A stretch of 11,918 nucleotides of DNA from CAZGOM01 sp964542875 (GCA_964542875.1 CAZIWA010000156.1:1-11918); one strand, 5' to 3'. Counted from the first letter of the stretch, positions 1-7,521 are shown. A program made the numbers and translations. Notes: generated by a model from the sequence alone, not told the origin.

Positions 1-1993
1 GGCCGGCGATGAGTTTGGGGCGCATGGCCAGGTAGCGGACGAGTTCGCTTTCGACAAAGCGGTGCTTGGCGTAGGACATGTTGGGGTTGCCGGAGTACCA
101 ATAGGCGGAGTCGGTCTGCATCATGTGGACGAAGACGCGGTCGAGGGTGGCGCGGTCTTCCTTGGGGATGATGGGCGCACAGGCGAGCATGCCGGAGACC
201 CAGAGGCGCATGCCGGAGTGGTTGCGGTCGACGGCGTCAAAGAGGCCGTCGGGCTGGAGGCGGTGGATGAGCTGGTTGACCATGCGGATGATGCAGTCGC
301 GCAGTTGGGGGTAGAAGGAGTGGGAGGGTGTAAGGACCTGGGCAAGCTGGGCGAGGCCACGGAGGGTGATGCCGCCATAGACGGTGTAGTGGTTGTGGCC
401 GGAGTGGAAGCCATCGGGAAGCATGGCGCGGCAGATGCAGTGCTGGGCGTAGTGAAGGGCGTGGTCCAAGGCTTCCTGGGATTGGGTGAGCCGGTGGTGT
501 TCGGCGAGGTGGTAGAGGGCGAAGCCAGCGAAGTTCTGGTTGAACTCGACGCGGTAGTTTTTGTAGAGACTGACGAGCCGGGTGGAGGCGGTGAGGTATT
601 TTTCGTCGCCCAGGAGCCGGTAGGCCATGACCCAGGTTTCGCCGGCGGGGCCGGTGTCGTAGGCGCCGCCTGACCAGGGCTTGGGGGAGGCTTGCATGGC
701 AGGGAGGTGGCGGCCCAGGAAGTTGCCTTCGTCGTCGGTGAGAAGGAGGCAGAGGTCTGCGTTGTCGCGGAGGATTTCCAGGCAGGCGGGGTCCTGGTTG
801 AGGTGATGGACGGCGCGGGCGATGGAGGTGGCGTAGTAGTGCGCCCAGGCGTGGTAGGTGAGGGGGCCTTTAGCCTTTTCTTCCCTGTGGTGGGCGAGGA
901 ATTTGGCGCACTCCCGTGAGATGAGGTTCATGGCGGAGGCGAGATCGAAGGCGGCGGGGGGTGTGCCGAGGTTTGGAGCGATGAGGTGGTTGCCGGAAAG
1001 CTTGTTGAAGCGGGTGTGGAGGGCTTCGCCGCCGATCGTGGTGACGCGCAGGTCGTTTAAGCCGTTGAGCAGGGGGAGGGGGCGGGTTTGGACGATGGGT
1101 TTGGCCGGGAGCATGACCATCCGGCCGTTGATCCGGATGGTGATGGAACCCGGGTCCATGGGCATCCAGAGTTCCCTGGGGTGGCGGTTGGGGGCGGGTT
1201 CCTCAGGGGTGTAGAGGCCTTCAAAGTGGAAGCGGAAGCGGCCGGTTTCGGAGATGGGATCGTAGTCCAGGTCGGCCCGGGTAACGATGGGCCAGGGGTG
1301 CCTGGGCGCCTGGGCGGCGAGGGTGACATCGACCATTTCATCAGCGCGGATGCCCCAGGGGACGCCCGAGCCGTAGGCCACTGCTTCGATGCCGCCGAGG
1401 AAAAGGTGGGAGATGCTCAGGCGCAGGGAGTCATTGACGAGGAAGTTGCCCAGGCCGGTGCGGGGGAGTTCAAAGCAGTCCCATTGACCGTCCATGTGGG
1501 AGACGCGCTGGGAGCGGATGCTGACGGCAACACTGGGGACAGCGGGCTGGCGGGAGACGAGCCCGTAGCCGGAGACGCCAGTGCTGGCGCGGCCGTCCTG
1601 GTCGAGGGTGGTGCTGAAGACGGAGGTGTTGTCGTGGGAGAGCAGCTTCACCATGGTGATGGCGCCCTGATGCTCGGGCTTGTTGTGAAGCGCGACGGGG
1701 TGCCTGGCCTGGAGGACGATGTAGATGAACTCCGCGGTATGGAAGACCCAAGCGGCGTATTCGCCCACGGGCTTTTCGCGGGGAAGGTTCCCGGGGACGG
1801 AGGCGACTTCGCTCTGGCCGTCGGTGGGGGAGAAGGAACCGAAGCTTTCGATGGGGTTGTCCAGCCGGTGAGGGTGCTTGACGAATTTATCCCATGCGAA
1901 ATTCGCGGGAGCGGGAAGCGCGTGGTGGGAGCGGCGGTAGTCGATGATCCACGTCTGAGTGTGGGTTTGATTGTGCGTCTGGGGGGTTGGCAT
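1..1993 (-). CDS. Large protein with CBM9-like N-terminal domain and helical alpha/alpha-toroid-like domain, 3' end outside window
   Basis: One uninterrupted minus-strand frame runs from an ATG at 1993-1991 to the window edge, giving about 664 residues with no stop. A purine-rich CAGGA lies about 7 nt upstream of the ATG. Residues about 15-240 look like a CBM9/DOMON-type beta-sandwich: an AAWVFHTAEFIYIVLQA strand near 75, a C-terminal strand set ending in GVPWGIRADEMVD near 210. From about residue 350 the chain becomes helical with repeated aromatic/His-rich hairpins (HAWAHYYATSIARAVHHL near 380; YDTGPAGETWVMAYRLLGD near 443; DGFHSGHNHYTVYGG near 530; GLFDAVDRNHSG near 580), as in six-hairpin toroid carbohydrate-active enzymes. 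No signal peptide is visible, so it is probably cytoplasmic. A carbohydrate-related role is inference; no catalytic residues are assigned. The gene lies downstream of the Rsm22 gene on the same strand with a 128-bp gap. Confidence is high that it is coding, low on function. Confidence 0.85.
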   Translation of the reverse strand, partial: MPTPQTHNQTHTQTWIIDYRRSHHALPAPANFAWDKFVKHPHRLDNPIESFGSFSPTDGQSEVASVPGNLPREKPVGEYAAWVFHTAEFIYIVLQARHPVALHNKPEHQGAITMVKLLSHDNTSVFSTTLDQDGRASTGVSGYGLVSRQPAVPSVAVSIRSQRVSHMDGQWDCFELPRTGLGNFLVNDSLRLSISHLFLGGIEAVAYGSGVPWGIRADEMVDVTLAAQAPRHPWPIVTRADLDYDPISETGRFRFHFEGLYTPEEPAPNRHPRELWMPMDPGSITIRINGRMVMLPAKPIVQTRPLPLLNGLNDLRVTTIGGEALHTRFNKLSGNHLIAPNLGTPPAAFDLASAMNLISRECAKFLAHHREEKAKGPLTYHAWAHYYATSIARAVHHLNQDPACLEILRDNADLCLLLTDDEGNFLGRHLPAMQASPKPWSGGAYDTGPAGETWVMAYRLLGDEKYLTASTRLVSLYKNYRVEFNQNFAGFALYHLAEHHRLTQSQEALDHALHYAQHCICRAMLPDGFHSGHNHYTVYGGITLRGLAQLAQVLTPSHSFYPQLRDCIIRMVNQLIHRLQPDGLFDAVDRNHSGMRLWVSGMLACAPIIPKEDRATLDRVFVHMMQTDSAYWYSGNPNMSYAKHRFVESELVRYLAMRPKLIAG

Positions 1994-2101
1994 AAAAACG
2001 TCCTGTTTCCAGCGGCGGTGAATCAGTGGGTTGTGACGGCGTAAAGAACCGGTTCAAGAAGGCGAGCGCCGACTGCTTGACCCTATTTTACGTCTGCAAA
2101 G

Positions 2102-2120
2102 CATCGGATTGTTCCCGATG
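2102..2120 (-). terminator. Weak hairpin after the rsm22-like gene
   Basis: CATCGG (2102-2107) and CCGATG (2115-2120) form a 6-bp stem with a 7-nt loop, immediately after the stop codon of the Rsm22-type gene on the minus strand. There is no U-tract, so termination is uncertain. The rest of the 128-bp gap holds only the leader of the next minus-strand gene. Confidence 0.25.
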
Positions 2121-2121
2121 T

Positions 2122-3120
2122 TCAGGTGGACGGGGGATCCAGTGGAAGTTCATCGCCCCAGTCGAGCCGGCGGGCGATGGCATACCAGGGCTTGTTGCGC
2201 GTGGGGACGCTCAAATCCGCGGTGGCGGTCGGCGTGCAGACTTTCAGACGCAGATCGTGCTTGCTGTGCTTGGGATAAGCCAGGATGCGCAGTGCGGGGG
2301 GGTGAGCCGGGCGCGGGGCGCGGGAGACGGCGAGGTACGCAAACTTTTCATCTTCAAAAGGCACGGAGGCGCCTTTGGCAAGCATGTGATCGCGCGAGCG
2401 GGCGACGCGCTGGACGAAGTGGCACCAGTCCGGGGCGATGATGGGACAGGCCTCGTGATGCGGGCAGGGGGCCAGGATGTTGGCGGACTCACCCAGCAGG
2501 AGCGTGCGTGCGGCTTTGATGCGCTGGAAGCCGGGGGTGGTGCCGGGTTCGATGATGATGAGGGTGCCGGTGCAGAGCTTCCAGAGCCGGGAGACGGCAC
2601 GGGCCTGTTCTTGTTCGGGAAGCTCGGCGAGGGCGAAGCTGGCGATGATCAGGTCCGCCTGGGGCCAGGTTTTGGAGGGGCCGGCGATGTTGTCCTGGAT
2701 GTGGGCGGCGTTGGCGAGGCCGGGGTTTGGGCTGCCCTGGGCGAGGGTTTTGGCGGCTTTGAGGAAATGGGGGTTGGCGTCGACGAGGGTGACGGTTTGG
2801 ATATCGGGCCATGCCTCAGTGGCGGCCCAGGCAGCGGTGCCGGGACCGGCGCCGACATCCAGGAGCGAGCTGGGAGCGAGGGTGGGGTGGGCGAGCTGGG
2901 TTTGATGAAGGACGGCGGCGACGGCGGCGTAGGTGCCGGGGAGGCGCGAGAAGAGGTACGCCGTCACGTCTGCGGGGTGGGCGATGACCTGATCGGACGC
3001 GCCTGCGGCGCGGTAGTGGTCGCTGATGCGCATCGCCCGGGCGGCAAGCTCCTTGCGGGGATAGCCTTCGAGCATGGCGTCGGCCTGGATTTTGAGAGAT
3101 TCGGGGATGCTTACGGTCAT
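2122..3120 (-). CDS. Rsm22/METTL17-family small-ribosomal-subunit methyltransferase-like protein
   Basis: A 332-residue protein of the Rsm22 family (Pfam Rsm22). SAM-binding motif I is LLDVGAGPGT at 86-95, followed by an acidic strand end TLVDANPHFL (111-120). The family hallmark IIEPGTTPGFQRIKAAR spans 189-205. The cysteine signature CPHHEACP...DWCHF gives C219, C225 and C233, and a fourth cysteine is C295 in LRLKVC. Mitochondrial METTL17 binds a [4Fe-4S] cluster through four such cysteines and acts in small-subunit assembly; applying this to the bacterial protein is inference, and methyl transfer by the family is not well established. The ATG at 3120 has AAGGA 6 nt upstream, a good ribosome site. 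It is divergent from the membrane protein at 3407. The protein should be cytosolic and probably ribosome-associated. I am confident of the family. Confidence 0.93.
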   Translation of the reverse strand: MTVSIPESLKIQADAMLEGYPRKELAARAMRISDHYRAAGASDQVIAHPADVTAYLFSRLPGTYAAVAAVLHQTQLAHPTLAPSSLLDVGAGPGTAAWAATEAWPDIQTVTLVDANPHFLKAAKTLAQGSPNPGLANAAHIQDNIAGPSKTWPQADLIIASFALAELPEQEQARAVSRLWKLCTGTLIIIEPGTTPGFQRIKAARTLLLGESANILAPCPHHEACPIIAPDWCHFVQRVARSRDHMLAKGASVPFEDEKFAYLAVSRAPRPAHPPALRILAYPKHSKHDLRLKVCTPTATADLSVPTRNKPWYAIARRLDWGDELPLDPPST

Positions 3121-3406
3121 GAGCGGTCCTTGGTGGGAGGGGTGATTTTAGCGGGGTTATGATTGGCGTGAGCGGGATGAGTTTATTTCGGGAGTGAAAA
3201 CAAGAGGGAATCAAATGATCGTTGACCGGGGGCCGCACTCGAAGACTCGCTTGCCCTCGACCGCATCCGATCACCCGGGCGAACATGCCCCCATTCCTCC
3301 AAATGCAATTGCCCTGGGAGGCAAGCAGATTGCTATCGACGGGTGTATGGGGAGTCGGTAGGATGCGATGTTCCTTTATCACATCAGGTTTTTTTCGGAG
3401 GCGGTT
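3121..3406. other. Divergent intergenic region between rsm22-like gene and membrane protein gene
   Basis: This 286-bp stretch should carry promoters in both directions, but I find no convincing -35/-10 pair. It holds an imperfect hairpin: GCAATTGCC (3305-3313) pairs with GGCA (3320-3323) and, after a 5-nt bulge, ATTGC (3329-3333). Open frames through it (including 3222-3494 and 3343-3615) lack ribosome sites and recognisable content and are not called. Confidence 0.5.
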
Positions 3407-3883
3407 GTGGAGCAAGAGCCAGAAGCAAAATCGGGGTTGTTCAGCAGTGCGCCGGTTCTTATCGGGCTGCTGGTGGTGGGTTTTTGCGTGGTGAGTTTGT
3501 CTGCGGGTGTGGCGGTGGGTGGGGTTTGGTACATGCTGGAAGGCCCGCCGAAGCCGGGGGCGCATGCGGAGAGCGGGGGGAAGAAGCACAACAAGAAGCA
3601 CTCGCGGCGTGTTGAGGATGTTGAGGGGGACGAGGAAGAGGAAACTGCGCCCGCGGCGCAAGCGGCTGCGCCGACTCCTGCGGCTGCACCTGTGCCGGGT
3701 GGACGGAAACTGGGGGTGACGCCGACTCCCGGGCCCGCAGCGCCTGGCCCGGGGCCTGTGCCGGGAACGCCTGGAGCACAGCCTCAACCGGCGAAGGCTG
3801 AGCCGGCAGCGGCGACGGAGAACAAGCCGAGGCGGCGGTTCTCCAATTCCACGCCGGACCCCAATGCCGAAGCGCCGAAATGA
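3407..3883 (+). CDS. Single-span membrane protein with Pro/Ala-rich tail, unknown function
   Basis: I place the start at GTG 3407 rather than ATG 3368, because a GGAGG (3397-3401) sits 5 nt before the GTG while the ATG has none. This gives 158 residues: a short acidic N-terminus (MEQEPEAKSG), a hydrophobic segment at about 17-44 (VLIGLLVVGFCVVSL and onward), a very basic patch KKHNKKHSRR at 59-68, an acidic run EDVEGDEEEE at 70-79, then a low-complexity Pro/Ala/Gly tail at about 81-140 and a basic PRRRF near 141. By the positive-inside rule the topology is not obvious. No domain is recognised; it could be a small anchor or spacer-bearing envelope protein. The tail is likely disordered. Coding is supported by the ribosome site and the clean membrane segment; the function is unknown. 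Confidence 0.7.
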   Translation: MEQEPEAKSGLFSSAPVLIGLLVVGFCVVSLSAGVAVGGVWYMLEGPPKPGAHAESGGKKHNKKHSRRVEDVEGDEEEETAPAAQAAAPTPAAAPVPGGRKLGVTPTPGPAAPGPGPVPGTPGAQPQPAKAEPAAATENKPRRRFSNSTPDPNAEAPK

Positions 3884-4256
3884 TGGGTTGCATTGGCTTG
3901 GCGCATGGGCGAATTGAAGAGATTGAGAAGAAGGCTTTTGTCGAGGGGTGTACGGCAGACCGTTGGCCGCGGACGATCTATTCGATTGTCGAGGGGGTTT
4001 GCCTGTGATTTTGCAGAATCAATGGGTGTCCAGCCCGTTATGGTGGGCCTCGAAGACTCGGCGCCATCCTAAGAAGAGAGTCTTGAGAGAGGCTAATCCG
4101 GGGTTGTGTGCTTGGGCGCTCCACGTGGGCTTCCTTATTCCAACCTGCGGGGTTTGGCGCATCATTCCTCATGGTTGACGAAACACGCTAAAGTGGATGG
4201 TTGGGCTTTGCCCAGGCTGTACCTGAAATGTCGGACTCGAATTTTGTGAGAACCCC
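3884..4256. other. Intergenic region of 373 bp, no gene called
   Basis: There is no convincing gene. A 76-codon frame from GTG 3948 to 4178 has its purine run only 2 nt from the start and no recognisable content. The region has a small hairpin, CCAACC (4140-4145) with GGTTTGG (4151-4157, one T bulged), and a TTGACG at 4175-4180 that could be a -35 for the next gene but has no good -10 partner. Two short words here resemble words upstream of the 3407 gene (see findings). Confidence 0.5.
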
Positions 4257-4946
4257 ATGCCGCAAACACGCGCGGAAAAGATAGAGCAGATCAAGCAGTT
4301 CGGGCTGGTGGCCCTGGTGGCTGTGGTGAGCCTCGGCATGCTGGGGGGGTGGTTTTTCTACATCAAACCGATGCTTCGGCCGGTGCAGGCGGAGAACCAG
4401 CAGCACCCGTATTTCATGCGGTACATGGATGACCAGACGAAGCTGCGCGCGAGCTTCAACCGGGATATGACGCAGATCGGCTGGTCGCACATCCTGGACT
4501 TCACACGCGCCAAGAGCGATCCGGGGATGAAGGATGCGCTGCAAGTGGTGGCGCTGGCCAAGAAGGCCGTGGCGCAATACACCGCGGCGAGCGAAGACAT
4601 CGACAACAAGACACAGGTGGCGCTGACGAGCGTGCAGCCGACGCCGGAGGCGCGGGCGGCGGCGCTGGAGACGTATACGGCGCTGGTGGCGCTGCCTCGC
4701 GAGATGGTGAGGAAGACCTGGAAGATGGAAGCGCAGGTGGTGGAGCAGGTGGAGAAGATCGTGGTGATCATGTCGCGTGAGCCGCGGACGTGGACCCTTG
4801 TGGACGGCAAGTTGAAATTTGATTTTCCGTCGGATCAGGTGGCGTTTGATGCGTGCCTGCACCGGGTGGCGGAAATTTCCCAGGAACAGCAGGTGCTGCG
4901 GACCAGCACCATCGAAAACACGGCGGGCGCCGAGCCGAAGAAGTAA
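4257..4946 (+). CDS. Single-span membrane protein with helical extracytoplasmic domain, unknown function
   Basis: A 229-residue protein. After a short charged N-terminus (MPQTRAEKIEQIKQFG) comes one membrane segment at about 17-36 (LVALVAVVSLGMLGGWFFYI), followed directly by a Pro/Arg-containing boundary and about 190 mostly helical, charged residues. This is a signal-anchor layout with the bulk probably outside the cytoplasmic membrane. The domain includes several Lys/Glu-rich amphipathic stretches (for example around 155-185) that may form coiled coil. The ATG at 4257 has only a weak TGAGA upstream. The next gene starts 56 bp downstream in the same direction, so cotranscription with the DUF2071 gene is possible. 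No family is recognised; membrane-anchored pilus or secretion accessory proteins have a similar shape, but nothing specific supports that here. Confidence 0.8.
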   Translation: MPQTRAEKIEQIKQFGLVALVAVVSLGMLGGWFFYIKPMLRPVQAENQQHPYFMRYMDDQTKLRASFNRDMTQIGWSHILDFTRAKSDPGMKDALQVVALAKKAVAQYTAASEDIDNKTQVALTSVQPTPEARAAALETYTALVALPREMVRKTWKMEAQVVEQVEKIVVIMSREPRTWTLVDGKLKFDFPSDQVAFDACLHRVAEISQEQQVLRTSTIENTAGAEPKK

Positions 4947-5002
4947 GCGGCAAGCGCGCGGGGCCACGAGCAAAAGTCCTGTGAAACATGAGGGGGGCTT
5001 TG

Positions 5003-5737
5003 ATGCATCCGGCATTTGGGCAGATCGATCATCGGCCGTGGCCGCTTCCGAAGGAATCATGGTTGTTGTCGCAGGCGTGGCGTGACCTGGCGTTTATCCA
5101 TTACCCGGTGGATGCCGACAGGGTGCGGGCGTTGCTGCCTGCGGGGCTGGAGCTGGAAACGTTTGAAGGCCAGGCGTGGGTGGGCGTGGTGCCGTTTGAG
5201 ATGGTGGGGGTAACGCCTCGCTGGTTTCACGGATTGGTGAGCATGCCGAAATTCCCGGAACTGAATGTGCGTACTTATGTCCGGGCCAATGGCGTGCCGG
5301 GCGTGTGGTTTTTCAGTTTGGATACGACCGCGGCGTCGGCGGTGATGGTGGGGCGGCGGCAGTTCAAGCTGCCGTACCACCGGGCACGGATGTCGATCGC
5401 ACGCGCGGAAGGGTGGTTTATCTACAACAGTGAACGGTTGGCGGGCGGGGCGCGATTTGAGGGGCGTTACCGGGGCGTGGGGCCGGTGTTTTATCCCAAG
5501 CCGGGCTCGTTTGAGCATTGGGCGGCAGAGCGGTATTGCCTTTATTTGAATGACGGGAGCGGGAGCGTCAAACGCGTGGAAGTGCATCACGTGGCGTGGC
5601 CGCTACAGGCTTGCGAAGCGCAGATCGATGCGTGCACGATGTTGGAGGCCGCGGGCGTGGGTGAGGTGTCGGGGCCGGCGCGGTGTCATTTTTCGAGCGG
5701 TGTGGAAGCGGTGTCGTATGGGGTGAAGGGGCTTTGA
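5003..5737 (+). CDS. DUF2071 (YqjF-like) family protein
   Basis: A 244-residue protein of the DUF2071/YqjF family, which adopts an acetoacetate-decarboxylase-like fold; its biochemical role is not established. Family features seen: an N-terminal WRDLAFIHYPVDADRVRALLP (about 26-46), VGVVPFEMVGVTP (60-72), FPELNVRTYV (84-93), GVWFFSLD (100-107), and KLPYH (122-126) in the core. I chose ATG 5003 because a G-rich AGGGGGG (4991-4997) lies 5 nt upstream; an in-frame ATG at 4988 has no ribosome site and would add only 5 residues. Length matches the family. It follows the membrane protein at 4257 by 56 bp and converges on the PAP2 gene. It is probably cytoplasmic, as no signal peptide is seen. Confidence 0.9.
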   Translation: MHPAFGQIDHRPWPLPKESWLLSQAWRDLAFIHYPVDADRVRALLPAGLELETFEGQAWVGVVPFEMVGVTPRWFHGLVSMPKFPELNVRTYVRANGVPGVWFFSLDTTAASAVMVGRRQFKLPYHRARMSIARAEGWFIYNSERLAGGARFEGRYRGVGPVFYPKPGSFEHWAAERYCLYLNDGSGSVKRVEVHHVAWPLQACEAQIDACTMLEAAGVGEVSGPARCHFSSGVEAVSYGVKGL

Positions 5738-5770
5738 GTTTTTGAATTTCCGGGCGTTAAGCGGGATGGG

Positions 5771-5795
5771 GGATTACGACGGAGACGTCTAATCC
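5771..5795. terminator. Hairpin between convergent genes, candidate bidirectional terminator
   Basis: GGATTA (5771-5776) pairs with TAATCC (5790-5795), and after a one-base C bulge GACG (5778-5781) pairs with CGTC (5786-5789), closing a GAGA tetraloop of the stable GNRA type. It lies in the 97-bp gap between the convergent DUF2071 and PAP2 genes, where a shared terminator is expected. No T-tract follows on either strand, so it is not a canonical intrinsic terminator. Confidence 0.45.
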
Positions 5796-5834
5796 GAGCC
5801 ACTGCGCAAGTGTGTAAAGCCGTCAACCCGAGAA

Positions 5835-6515
5835 TCAGTTGGGTTGCGGGGCTTGGGGGATGGGGCGCACGAGCTTGCTCCAGGCCAGGACATCGCAGAC
5901 TGCGGCGAGGCCGACGCCGGTGTAGAGGTCCCAGGCGTAGTGTTCTTTTAAGGCGAGGGTGGAGTAGGCGATGAGCAGAAACCAGGTGATGAGCAGGGTG
6001 CTGACCCATCCAGGGACGGGGCCGTAGACCCGCCTGGCGAAGAGGAGGGTGAAATAAAGGAAGCCGACGTGGAGTGAGGGGAGAGCATTGCAATTGCCGT
6101 CATAGAGCCACAGCAGCCGAAACATGAAGTTCACCTGCTCGTCAGGCGGGTGATGACGGAAGATTTGGGTGGGGAAGAAGATGTAGATGAAAAAGCAGAC
6201 GCTTACCAGCAGGGTGTAGCCGGTGATGTAGCGCTTGAGCTGGTCGCGCGTGTGGGCGATCAAGGGGAGGAGCGCGGTGAGGACGTAGACGGATTGATAG
6301 ACCCAGATCCAATGCGGATTAAAAGCGATGGCATTGTCCAGCCAGGTTAAAGGCACATCGTGCGGGGTGAAAAAAGGGTTGTTGGCCAGGTAGACATAGG
6401 GGACGCAAAACAGGAGCGTGAGGATCAAAAGCAAAGCGAGCTTCTGAGGCCAGAGGGCGAGAGCCCGGTCCTTGAGGGAGAGTGGCGGTTGAGAGTTGGT
6501 GGATGCGTCGGACAC
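5835..6515 (-). CDS. PAP2-superfamily integral membrane phosphatase/phosphotransferase
   Basis: A 226-residue membrane protein with about six hydrophobic segments. PAP2 motif 2 is NALPSLHVGF (S147, H149) and motif 3 is KEHYAWDLYTG (H192, D196), the catalytic His and its supporting Asp. The KxxxxxxRP motif 1 of classic PAP2 phosphatases is not clear; the equivalent loop reads FFPTQIFRHHP (113-123), as in the Aur1/inositol-phosphorylceramide-synthase-like PAP2 branch. Lipid phosphate hydrolysis or head-group exchange at the membrane is the likely activity; the substrate cannot be told. The start is GTG at 6515, with CGGAG 6-7 nt upstream. It is downstream of the 6767-7276 gene on the same strand, with a 251-bp gap that contains a strong palindrome. 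Confidence 0.9.
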   Translation of the reverse strand: MSDASTNSQPPLSLKDRALALWPQKLALLLILTLLFCVPYVYLANNPFFTPHDVPLTWLDNAIAFNPHWIWVYQSVYVLTALLPLIAHTRDQLKRYITGYTLLVSVCFFIYIFFPTQIFRHHPPDEQVNFMFRLLWLYDGNCNALPSLHVGFLYFTLLFARRVYGPVPGWVSTLLITWFLLIAYSTLALKEHYAWDLYTGVGLAAVCDVLAWSKLVRPIPQAPQPN

Positions 6516-6635
6516 GGAGTGCTCCGGAAACAGGCGATGCGGCAGGCCGGGAAATGATAGTCCCAGTGGAATGTGAGATGTATGAATTTAGATGCTAGAA
6601 GTTTTTAGAAAGGGAGATTTGTTGAAGATGTGTGG

Positions 6636-6665
6636 GGACCAGAGCCGGCGGCGGGCTCTTGGTCC
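6636..6665. repeat. Strong intergenic palindrome (11-bp stem with one bulge)
   Basis: GGACCA (6636-6641) pairs with TGGTCC (6660-6665) and GAGCC (6642-6646) with GGCTC (6654-6658), with one bulged T at 6659 and a 7-nt G/C loop. It lies about 100 bp past the stop of the minus-strand gene at 6767, so it may end that transcript, but no T-tract follows. It could equally be a REP-like dispersed palindrome. The remaining 6516-6766 sequence shows no gene. Confidence 0.55.
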
Positions 6666-6766
6666 TGAAGACAAAGAAGCCAGATGAAAGACCACGAAAC
6701 GACCAAGACATGCTCACGCGGACGAGGGCATGGCACTGGGGATCGGGCTGGTGCAGTGTCGGCGTA

Positions 6767-7276
6767 TTAAGACGACTTTTTAGGGGGCTTGCCGGTCTTC
6801 AAAGGCGTAAGGAAGGAGTGGAGCTTGCGCAGGAGGTCGACAATCTGGATGGCTTCGGCCTGGGAAGTGGGGGTCCAGACGGCCCAGTGGATGCTGACGG
6901 CGCACTTGGAGACGCGCAGGCCGTCTTTGGCGTAGCGGCCCAGGCGCGAGGCCAGAAGGTCGGGGATGCGGTCTTCGTGGATGGGGACGCAAATGAGAGG
7001 CGTTTCCACCTTGGGGACCAGGTAGAGAACGGTGTTCATCTCAGCATGCTTGGGGGCGGTGGCGTCAACCTGGGTGGTGGCGAGCTGAATGGACCATTTC
7101 CATGCCGGGCCGTACCAGAGGACATTGCGCTTGATCTGTTCGTGGCCCTGCAAGTACGTAAGGATCATCTCAATCGACCTGAGATGGTGCGACTTCAGCG
7201 GGGTGATCAGGTCTTCGAACTTCGGCTGGGTCCAGCGGTCTTCCCAGGCCAGGCGCTTGGTGTAGGTGTTCGTCAT
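6767..7276 (-). CDS. Conserved-looking hypothetical protein, about 169 aa
   Basis: A soluble 169-residue protein without signal peptide or membrane segment. It has a helical N-terminal part (LRSIEMILTYLQGHEQIK, about 32-49), then alternating strands: NVLWYGPAWKWSIQLA (51-66), MNTVLYLVPKVETPLICVPI (80-99), helix HEDRIPDLLASRLGRY, SKCAVSIHWAVWTP, and a final helix EAIQIVDLLRKLHSFL. It ends in a lysine-rich tail. The plan (W-rich strand, LYLVP strand, helix, final amphipathic helix) recalls DUF3788/DUF1801-type proteins, but I cannot assign a family with confidence. ATG at 7276 has no good Shine-Dalgarno site. Two possible minus-strand promoters lie upstream, at about 7339-7369 and 7522-7549. 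The gene is real by its composition and clean frame; the function is unknown. Confidence 0.7.
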   Translation of the reverse strand: MTNTYTKRLAWEDRWTQPKFEDLITPLKSHHLRSIEMILTYLQGHEQIKRNVLWYGPAWKWSIQLATTQVDATAPKHAEMNTVLYLVPKVETPLICVPIHEDRIPDLLASRLGRYAKDGLRVSKCAVSIHWAVWTPTSQAEAIQIVDLLRKLHSFLTPLKTGKPPKKSS

Positions 7277-7329
7277 GAGGGGAGGTTCTTTTCGGGAGCA
7301 ACAGAGGGAGGGGTTTGGTCCTGATGGGT

Positions 7330-7351
7330 GTCGTGGTCAATAAACCATGAC
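7330..7351 (-). promoter_or_regulatory. Hairpin overlapping a weak promoter upstream of the 7276 gene
   Basis: GTCGTGGT (7330-7337) and ACCATGAC (7344-7351) form an 8-bp stem with one G-U pair and a 6-nt loop. It overlaps a weak minus-strand promoter-like pair: TTGACC (7369-7364) and TTTATT (7344-7339), spacer 19. It could be an operator or a leader hairpin for the gene starting at 7276. Confidence 0.3.
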
Positions 7352-7521
7352 TGTCGCCCTGATGGTCAACCCGACCCATTCCAGCCTGTCAGGATTGTCT
7401 GCTGCTGTGATCATGCGCGCATTCTCCCGCGAGTAAGAAATAACTTAAGACACGTCGGATGAAGGATTTATATCATTTTTCCGCGTTTTGTAAGGGGCCC
7501 GAACTTCCCCTAACTGCAAGT

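Noticed and set aside
1088..2044. Long plus-strand frames (62-673, 1088-2044) opposite the first gene
   Set aside because: They are Gly/Val/Asp-rich, lack recognisable domains and lie antisense to a continuous minus-strand frame with clear strands and helices. They are GC-driven shadows.
2026..3162. 378-codon plus-strand frame opposite the Rsm22-type gene
   Set aside because: The opposite strand encodes an unmistakable family signature; the plus-strand product is low-complexity Gly/Asp/Val.
2816..3787. 323-codon minus-strand frame spanning the 3121-3406 gap
   Set aside because: Arg/Pro-rich composition with no ribosome site; it overlaps two better-supported genes.
3948..4178. 76-codon frame in the gap before the 4257 gene
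   Set aside because: Poor ribosome spacing, no domain and no codon preference like the neighbours.
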